This document shows, piece by piece, positions 17,394-22,433 of a DNA stretch of 22,433 nucleotides (positions within the stretch are counted from its first letter, which is position 1; each line of letters starts with the position of its first letter). The DNA is from Chara braunii (lineage: Eukaryota > Streptophyta > Charophyceae > Charales > Characeae). The DNA is taken from positions 179,413 through 201,845 of the forward strand of contig BFEA01000562.1 of assembly GCA_003427395.1 (NCBI GenBank), in the 5' to 3' direction. A program made the position numbers and the translations under genes. A model generated the notes under the pieces. It searched no databases. It was not told the DNA's origin and saw nothing but the letters and a program-made list of their open reading frames with translations.

Positions 17394-18632
17394 ATTAAAA
17401 TCAGAGTGTCCAATATCTCCACTCCAATATGCAAATTCTGGTCAATCCTGTGCAGCGCGCGTATTATAACTGCCATTTTTGCTTGCTTATAGTTCCAAGA
17501 CTCGAAGTCTTGGAAGGTGCGGAAAGGGAGAGCTTCTCCATTGCGTAATTGCACACTGTTCTTCAGCGTCAGCACAGTGCCAAGAAATGAGAAATTTTGG
17601 CTAATTGACAATTTACAGCCCAAAAATTTCCACTCATCCTCACCCTCATCAGTCCGTTTCAACGTAAGTGCCTTGTCGTAGCAGTCCTCAAATTGTTTCA
17701 ACAGCTTCACTGCCTTCTCTTTGTCACCCGCCTTCCTACGGTTGTAAGCAGCAAAGACAGATACATCGTCTACAAAACGCAGCCCCGTAAAGATTCTCTT
17801 CTGGCTTCCCAAGGTAATCATGAAATCCTATTCATGTTTCGCACATATGAGGCATGCCAATGGGGGGCTCGAAATCTTCCCCATTGGTATGCCAATCACC
17901 TGCTGGATCAGAATTCCATATGCCTTAGTATAGCAGCAATCGAGTTCGAAAGAAACAAACTGCAAAAGCGACTCAAACGAAACAAAAACAAAACCATCCA
18001 AACAAGTACTTTTACTCAAACGAGCAAGTTTCCCTCTTCTCTGCACGAAAACTCCTTCGTAGCCTTTTTTCGAGAACCACCAAATCACCCATTCGATCGC
18101 AGACAAAATTGTTGCATGGGAGAGCCGGCTAAACATATCTTTGATGTCGAAGGAGGCTCCTACAATACCTGCATTCTGCCTACTTCTACCAAGCCGATTG
18201 TTAATCGCCTTTTGTTTGGTTTTCATCACCGACACCGATCGCAGATTCAGGTGTCCAGACCAGGCAATGAAAACAGCAAACAATTGATTTCTTTCACCAC
18301 CAGTTTACATGTTCTAACAGAAGGTTCACTGAAAGTGGGGCAAATAGGCCGACACTTTGCAATATCCTTATGTTTAGGCAGCACGTAGGCATTGCCGTAT
18401 CTTCCTTTTGAATCCCATTTTCCAGAGAAGAAAACCCGAGGGAATGGAAATCCGACCTAGCTCGATCCAATATCTCTTGCTCCCTATCTGCACACACTCG
18501 ATAACAATCGCTGGTCAGAAACGTCTCTTTCATACCAGTATCGTACGATCGAGGACACAAGACCAATATATCCCCGAGATTCCTGTCCAAGGGGGTCAAA
18601 ACGAGCCCAATCAGCTTCTTTTTTAACGCCAA
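17255..18632 (-). pseudogene. Penelope-type reverse transcriptase, broken
   Basis: The enzyme would copy element RNA into DNA at a nick. The pieces run in order on the minus strand. LVLTPLDRNLGD (about 18605-18570) opens the domain, in a frame that continues upstream to about 18700. AYVLPKHKDIAKCRPICPT (about 18395-18336) follows in a second frame. SFDIKDMF with the motif A Asp (18145) and GIPMGKISSPPLA with motif B (about 17893) lie in a third. After AKHE there is an in-frame TAG (17828-17830), and the same frame then continues DFMITLGSQKRIF with RFVDD (motif C, Asp pair about 17770), FLGCKLSI and the C-terminus at 17255. At least two frameshifts (near 18405 and 18270) and one nonsense codon are present. 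The G.PMG..SP motif B and FVDD fit PLE rather than LINE or LTR enzymes. Confidence 0.85.
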
Positions 18633-18724
18633 TACTTCCCTCAGCTGGTTCTTCGTGGAATGTTCGATACTATCAACAAAGCAGCCTGTAACATATGATG
18701 TGGATATGGTGCATTCCTCCGTCG

Positions 18725-19252
18725 TTAGTCTTGAGGTGTCTCTCTCCAGATATCGAAAGCAGAGGTCAATTCTCTTCCCAACTGTTGATCTCTCTGGTCT
18801 TGATCACCACGTGGTACGTTCTTCGCATTGCATACAATCCTCGGTACGTCAGTCAATTTACCAATTCGGAGATGAACGTGCCCATTCCGTTTACGAAGGG
18901 TCAACCCAGTACAAGGACAGGTGGACGCACGCACCGAAGCAAACTGTTGGTGGTTGTGGAGAATCTCGCCCACATTCGGGGATCTCTTCCAAACAACGCG
19001 TGCACGCCGCTTTACCATCTCCTTTATCGGTGTCTCTAACTGCATACTCCCCACCTTTTTTCGCACCACCCTCATAACCTCGTTTTTTCTAATCCTATTG
19101 TCGAATTGTACCTTCGCTATGATCCTGGTTTGAATATTTATATCAAAATTCTCTCGTATTGCTCCGGAAGTCATCGTCCTCGCCTTCGACCTACTCTTCT
19201 TTGTTGTGAACGCCTTTACCCTCTTGCTTAGATTTTTGAACATTCCAACCAT
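18725..19252 (-). CDS. Linker between GIY-YIG and RT domains
   Basis: This is a basic open frame of 175 codons. It is in the same frame as the GIY-YIG ORF and separated from it by a single TGA (19259-19261) and two codons, so its ATG at 19252 may not be a genuine start. Visible features are a Lys/Arg-rich N-terminus, KRSPNVGEILHNHQQF, a CPCTGL Cys pair, and HVHLRIGKL followed by NAKNVPRG. Its position matches the conserved region preceding RT in these elements. The downstream RT begins in another frame, so the reading is broken near 18725. Alone it has no function I can assign; it is probably part of an originally continuous endonuclease-RT polyprotein. Confidence 0.6.
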   Translation of the reverse strand: MVGMFKNLSKRVKAFTTKKSRSKARTMTSGAIRENFDINIQTRIIAKVQFDNRIRKNEVMRVVRKKVGSMQLETPIKEMVKRRARVVWKRSPNVGEILHNHQQFASVRASTCPCTGLTLRKRNGHVHLRIGKLTDVPRIVCNAKNVPRGDQDQRDQQLGRELTSAFDIWRETPQD

Positions 19253-19258
19253 CTCATC

Positions 19259-20095
19259 TCATAGAGCCAAAACAACCAGCGACGCTTCCGTAACTTTGCA
19301 AAGCGTAACCTTACCTTCGGTCTCAAAACACTTTTTAGACTTCCGTAGTGCGAGTGTTCCACTTTTAAATTTCACTCGACTCTCGCCGAACAATCTCCTC
19401 ACTACGCGCCAACCGTCAGCCCAGGTGTTGCCGCCATTACAGTAGAGTGAAACTTCTCCTTTCTTTTTAATTAAAGTTCGCAGAATCTCAACAACCTTCA
19501 TGGTGCCAACATCCTTGCCCTCCAGCCGTACCTCTACGATCTTCGTGCTCAACTTCTCGTAATCACCGTTATTTGTACTACTGCCCTTTGACCATTTCTT
19601 CCGTTCTTTCCTTCCTGGTATACATTTAATTTTCTTCGACGCCTTTCTCACTTTAACTGATCTGACGCTCAGAGATGGTGACCAGTGCCTAATCAAGGTG
19701 CTCTCAACAGCCTCCAGTTCCGAACGATTCTCACTCGTAAACAAAGGTATAGCAACATAGCGGTGAACACCTACCTTCCCAAGCAAATTATACAACTTCC
19801 TCCTCCTTCTACAATTCTTACGACCCGAACTAAAATGCTCATGCCACCTCGCCCATAATCCCCTCTCTGTAACTCCGATGTAGGTTTGTTTATACCAAGG
19901 GGAAATCAATAGATATACATAACTACGAGGTTCGGACAATTCAAAACTACCTTTCTTTACTTCATCATGCAAGTTCTCCACAAATTTCTCACCCCACTTT
20001 AAACGTCCTTGAAGGATCCGGCCGATAGTGGCAGCTCGTATGATACTCTCATCCTCTTTACATCTTTCATTGTTCCTTAGTCTTCTTTCGCACAC
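19259..20095 (-). CDS. GIY-YIG endonuclease of the PLE
   Basis: This is the GIY-YIG nuclease that would nick target DNA to prime reverse transcription. Visible motif parts (residues counted from 20095) are Y59-V-Y-L-L, then Y72-I-G-V-T, the Arg-rich helix TERGLWARWHEH (R83), and E131 in AVESTLIRHWSPSL, the catalytic Glu segment. A basic C-terminal half with KKIKCIPGRKERKKW follows. The codon at 20095 is GTG, not ATG. The frame stays open upstream to the TAA of ORF1 (20138-20140), reading CRCDDYLRIAEIVCERR, and has no ATG before the domain. Expression would need readthrough of that TAA, a non-AUG start, or splicing; alternatively the TAA is a mutation. It ends at a TGA and the same frame reopens as the linker. 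Confidence 0.85.
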   Translation of the reverse strand: MCERRLRNNERCKEDESIIRAATIGRILQGRLKWGEKFVENLHDEVKKGSFELSEPRSYVYLLISPWYKQTYIGVTERGLWARWHEHFSSGRKNCRRRRKLYNLLGKVGVHRYVAIPLFTSENRSELEAVESTLIRHWSPSLSVRSVKVRKASKKIKCIPGRKERKKWSKGSSTNNGDYEKLSTKIVEVRLEGKDVGTMKVVEILRTLIKKKGEVSLYCNGGNTWADGWRVVRRLFGESRVKFKSGTLALRKSKKCFETEGKVTLCKVTEASLVVLAL

Positions 20096-20137
20096 AATTT
20101 CAGCGATCCTCAGGTAGTCGTCGCAACGACAAAGACC

Positions 20138-21340
20138 TTAGTCAGATTCTTCGTTCGAGTACGATGCATCGGAGTCAGAGAAGTCTGTAGCAACATTCTC
20201 CTTGACTTCTCTGATCGTCATTCCTCTAGTGTTTCTCGCTCCTGTGCGTGGAGTCGAAGGTAATGGAATATTAGCCGGGTCGTAAGCCACCGCTGACCTG
20301 CGGATCACAAGCCTCTTGATAGCCAAATCCCTCTTACCATACACCACGTTCTCACGACGACATGCTTCCTTGAGTTCGTCAATCGTCAAGAAGTCATAGA
20401 AGCCGTGGCAATTTTGCTCGAATCTCTCTTTCCCGCCGACGCCGCAGGATGCAGATACTACATGCTTGAGCGATTGATCGATCTTCAAAGGTGTACTCGT
20501 CGTCCCCGGGTCAGTTCCAAGTTCCTGCTTCAGTATCTCGATGCGCGTCTTAGATTCGTCCGTCAACTTAGTATTAGCCTTCTTCTCCGGTGTTACCACT
20601 GGTGGGCTATTTCCAACAGGTGTGTCCGGACTGCGTTTCCATTTCTCGATTAGATTCATTCTTGCCGCCATCCTCCTCAGGGTACGTAATTCCTCGTCTT
20701 CAACTTCTTCGGCAGTATCGAGGATCTCAGGAGCAATCAAGCGACGTAACCTCTCTTTCTCAGCCTCGATTGCATCGTTGCGCCCGATGGTCCGAGCAAA
20801 TCCCTTCCCCTTCCTCTCGTACCTTTCTTTTTCTTCCTCCCTGTCTTTTTGCATAATTTCGCTTCGAATTATTCGTAGTAATCGAGATTCGCGTTCCTCC
20901 TCAAGCTTAAGTCGTTCTTCTTGTTGTAACAACCGTCTATTCTCCTTTGCCCGTCTCTCTGCTTCTTCTGCCCGCAGCCTCGCCTCTTCGGTTTCTCGTT
21001 CAACGCGAAACCTCCTTTCTTCAGCCATCTGTACAAAGTACTCCTGCATCAATGAGTTCGTATCGTCCCCTACAATTTCTCTCTCACCACCACTCTCAGC
21101 CGATCGACTTCTTCGTGCCATGGTGTTCATATTCGGTGTCACGGATCTTCCACGTGTCTGAGTGTTTGTTTGTGTTGAAGGCACGAACGTGCGTCCGAGC
21201 GCCTTCGCCTGCCAATACTCCATGCAGTCTCGAATGAAATGACCGCCTTCCCCGCACTTGTAACATCTTCCGTTGTCCGGAGGTAGCCCGCCGCTCCCAC
21301 CTCCTTCCATATTCTCCCTAGAATCCGAACCCGTACTCAT
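20138..21340 (-). CDS. PLE ORF1: CCHC zinc-knuckle coiled-coil protein
   Basis: This is an intact 400-codon ORF from ATG (21340) to TAA, preceded by a 117-bp leader after the pseudo-LTR. A CX2CX4HX4C knuckle (C26, C29, H34, C39; CYKCGEGGHFIRDC) suggests nucleic-acid binding like retroviral or LTR gag nucleocapsid. Residues about 98-205 are a strongly charged Glu/Arg/Lys coiled coil. A SAP-like helical segment, LTIDELKEACRRENVV, lies at about 318-333 and may bind DNA. The C-terminus is acidic and Ser-rich. I infer a gag-like RNA chaperone that packages the element RNA. It shares the reading frame of the GIY-YIG ORF, 42 nt downstream. A host CCHC gene captured by the element is the main alternative. 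Confidence 0.8.
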   Translation of the reverse strand: MSTGSDSRENMEGGGSGGLPPDNGRCYKCGEGGHFIRDCMEYWQAKALGRTFVPSTQTNTQTRGRSVTPNMNTMARRSRSAESGGEREIVGDDTNSLMQEYFVQMAEERRFRVERETEEARLRAEEAERRAKENRRLLQQEERLKLEEERESRLLRIIRSEIMQKDREEEKERYERKGKGFARTIGRNDAIEAEKERLRRLIAPEILDTAEEVEDEELRTLRRMAARMNLIEKWKRSPDTPVGNSPPVVTPEKKANTKLTDESKTRIEILKQELGTDPGTTSTPLKIDQSLKHVVSASCGVGGKERFEQNCHGFYDFLTIDELKEACRRENVVYGKRDLAIKRLVIRRSAVAYDPANIPLPSTPRTGARNTRGMTIREVKENVATDFSDSDASYSNEESD

Positions 21341-21457
21341 CTAAAAAACAACTGATATCAATCTTCTCAGTCAAGAACAACTTCACTGGTTCAAAGATAC
21401 AAGCCGCCACCTCCGCTGGGTATGATTTCCTAGATGGTTATGACCATAAATGATAGG
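21341..21457 (-). promoter_or_regulatory. PLE leader between pseudo-LTR and ORF1
   Basis: This is 117 bp of non-coding sequence present only once in the window (outside the direct repeats). I see no convincing TATA box within it. Promoter activity more likely resides in the adjacent pseudo-LTR. Confidence 0.35.
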
Positions 21458-22433
21458 ATAGCAAAGACTGCACACTGAACGCAGTACAGCACACGCAAAA
21501 AATCCAAAGAAGCTGTATCATCAAACGACATCATTAATTCTCTGAAAAAACAGACACACGTTAACACGTGGCTGTTAACAGTGGTCACATGAAGCCCAAG
21601 AGAAGTGACGAGTGATGAATGATGCGAAGCCCCCCGTCGTCAAAAAAAGACAACCATGCCCAAAGTTCCCTACGGTCCACCAACCCGGTCGCAAACGCCG
21701 CGTGATGCGAAGCCCCCCGTCGTCAAAAAAGACGACCATGCCCTCGGCAAAAGAGGACAGAGTACGTCAACCACAGTCAATATATCGTCTACTCCTTCCC
21801 TGCCATGATGTCAACTCGTCGGTACCACACCAAACCAAAACCAAACCCGGCCCTCCGACGATTCCAGGGCCAAAAAGCAACCAAACTGCCGTCAAAACGA
21901 CGGTTCGAAACTTGAAAAACAGATCAACTAGAAAAACAATACTACTTCACCCATGTTCCGAAGGTAAGAGGTTCGAAACACACAACTCAAAACAAATCGA
22001 ACTCGATACCCAAACGGTCTGGTCCCGGTCTTACCAGAAGGTCACCGGTTAGAAAAACAATACTACTTCACCCATGTTCCGAAGGTAAGAGGTTCGAAAC
22101 ACAACTCAATACAAATCGAACTTCGATACCAAACGGCCTGGTCCCGGTCTTACCGGAAGGTCATTGGTTCAAACCCTTACGAGTAGTGGTGGTATATAAG
22201 GCACCTCCCTGGTCCCAATAAACCATCGCTACTCACGCAAAGCAAAACTAATCTGTGTACTCATCAGATACTCCAAACTCTATCAAATACAACTTAGTCT
22301 AAACGCAGTAGTGCGACTGTCAGTTAGCAACATAGAGAGCAATATCCAGATCGGTTCCCTTCCCTTGCTGAAGCTTCGCGGTGCCGCTCCTAACCAATGT
22401 CTGGGGTAGTTACCTCTGCTGAGTTCAGTCCCC
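21458..22433 (-). repeat. PLE pseudo-LTR, upstream copy (runs off window)
   Basis: This direct repeat of 16508-17393 is still homologous at the window end. Compared with the other copy, its second 80-bp unit is internally deleted (about 21740). It carries a 121-bp tandem duplication (about 21930-22050 and 22051-22170) and has a 12-nt in-frame insertion within the RT tail (near 22395). TATATAA (22193) and AATAAA (22219) occur on the plus strand. Confidence 0.75.
22283..22433 (-). pseudogene. C-terminal RT fragment of a neighbouring PLE copy
   Basis: The minus strand reads TELSRGNY, then GAAPRSFSKGREPI and LLSMLLTDSRTTAFRL up to a stop at 22283-22285. This is homologous to the last residues of the RT ending at 17255 (TELNRGNYFGAALRSFSKGRKPI). 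A four-residue insertion follows RGNY. The rest lies beyond the window, so whether this is a complete copy or a 5'-truncated unit is unknown. Its placement directly upstream of ORF1 shows head-to-tail arrangement. Confidence 0.75.

Larger units (their letters stand above)
16508..22433 (-). mobile_element. Penelope-like retroelement with flanking pseudo-LTRs
   Basis: The unit has a period of 4950 bp between equivalent points of the two direct repeats (ATAGCAAA at 16508 and 21458). Reading on the minus strand, it encodes a zinc-knuckle ORF, a GIY-YIG endonuclease, a linker and a Penelope-type RT. Having GIY-YIG before RT is the permuted arrangement known for the Chlamys-type PLEs of the green lineage; canonical Penelope has it after RT. 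The repeat copy on the right includes an RT C-terminus, so it belongs to an adjacent copy continuing beyond the window. Confidence 0.85.

Noticed and set aside
20541-21161. 206-codon plus-strand ORF
   Set aside because: It is antisense to the coiled-coil region of ORF1. The Ser/Leu-rich composition is the shadow of Glu/Arg codons.
16508-22433. LTR retrotransposon with a gag zinc knuckle and direct repeats
   Set aside because: The RT has Penelope-type motifs and an associated GIY-YIG. There is no protease, RNase H or integrase, and no primer-binding site, polypurine tract or TG..CA ends. The repeats contain RT coding sequence.

Overview
This window is eukaryotic, repeat-dense nuclear DNA with almost no host coding sequence. 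Nearly everything recognisable is a transposable element. A Penelope-like retroelement (PLE) whose GIY-YIG domain lies before the reverse transcriptase, together with a plant-type PIF/Harbinger nuclease, suggests the green lineage. A charophyte alga (Chara-like) is my best guess from general familiarity, not from any search.

Layout. Positions 1-5500 are a patchwork of old dispersed repeats. They include tRNA-derived modules, one repeat present in two inverted copies (523-800 and 4760-5105), a fold-back MITE (866-997), a long (GA)n microsatellite and a clean 541-bp non-autonomous DNA transposon (2700-3240) with an 8-bp target duplication. The only possible non-TE coding piece is a doubtful ORF at 3518.

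Positions 5500-15500 are a stack of nested insertions whose order can be read off. A host repeat, preserved as a paralogous empty site at 4419-4459, received a 451-bp Harbinger-type element (5820-6270, ATA duplication). It also received a 105-bp TA-flanked hairpin MITE (6279-6383) and a PIF/Harbinger element (starts 6402, ends 15461, ATA duplication). The Harbinger element carries a broken DDE transposase (6915-8248). Its right terminal repeat was then split by a 6.4-kb insert (9050-15442) that has an A-tail and a 14-16 bp target duplication. Most of that insert is a giant diverged inverted repeat (arms about 9.77-12.07 kb and 13.7-15.44 kb), best read as two related retroposon copies in opposite orientation.

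Positions 15500-16500 hold short retroposon tails, another tRNA-derived module and a small fold-back element.

Positions 16508-22433 hold the most informative unit, a PLE on the minus strand. In coding order it has a CCHC zinc-knuckle/coiled-coil ORF (21340-20138), a GIY-YIG endonuclease ORF (open from 20137, ends 19259), a linker (19252-18725) and a Penelope-type RT (about 18700-17255). The first three pieces and the end of the RT share one reading frame and are separated only by stop codons. The RT itself carries frameshifts and a nonsense codon. Direct pseudo-LTR repeats (16508-17393 and 21458-22433) flank it, and the upstream one includes the tail end of another RT copy, so the elements sit head-to-tail.
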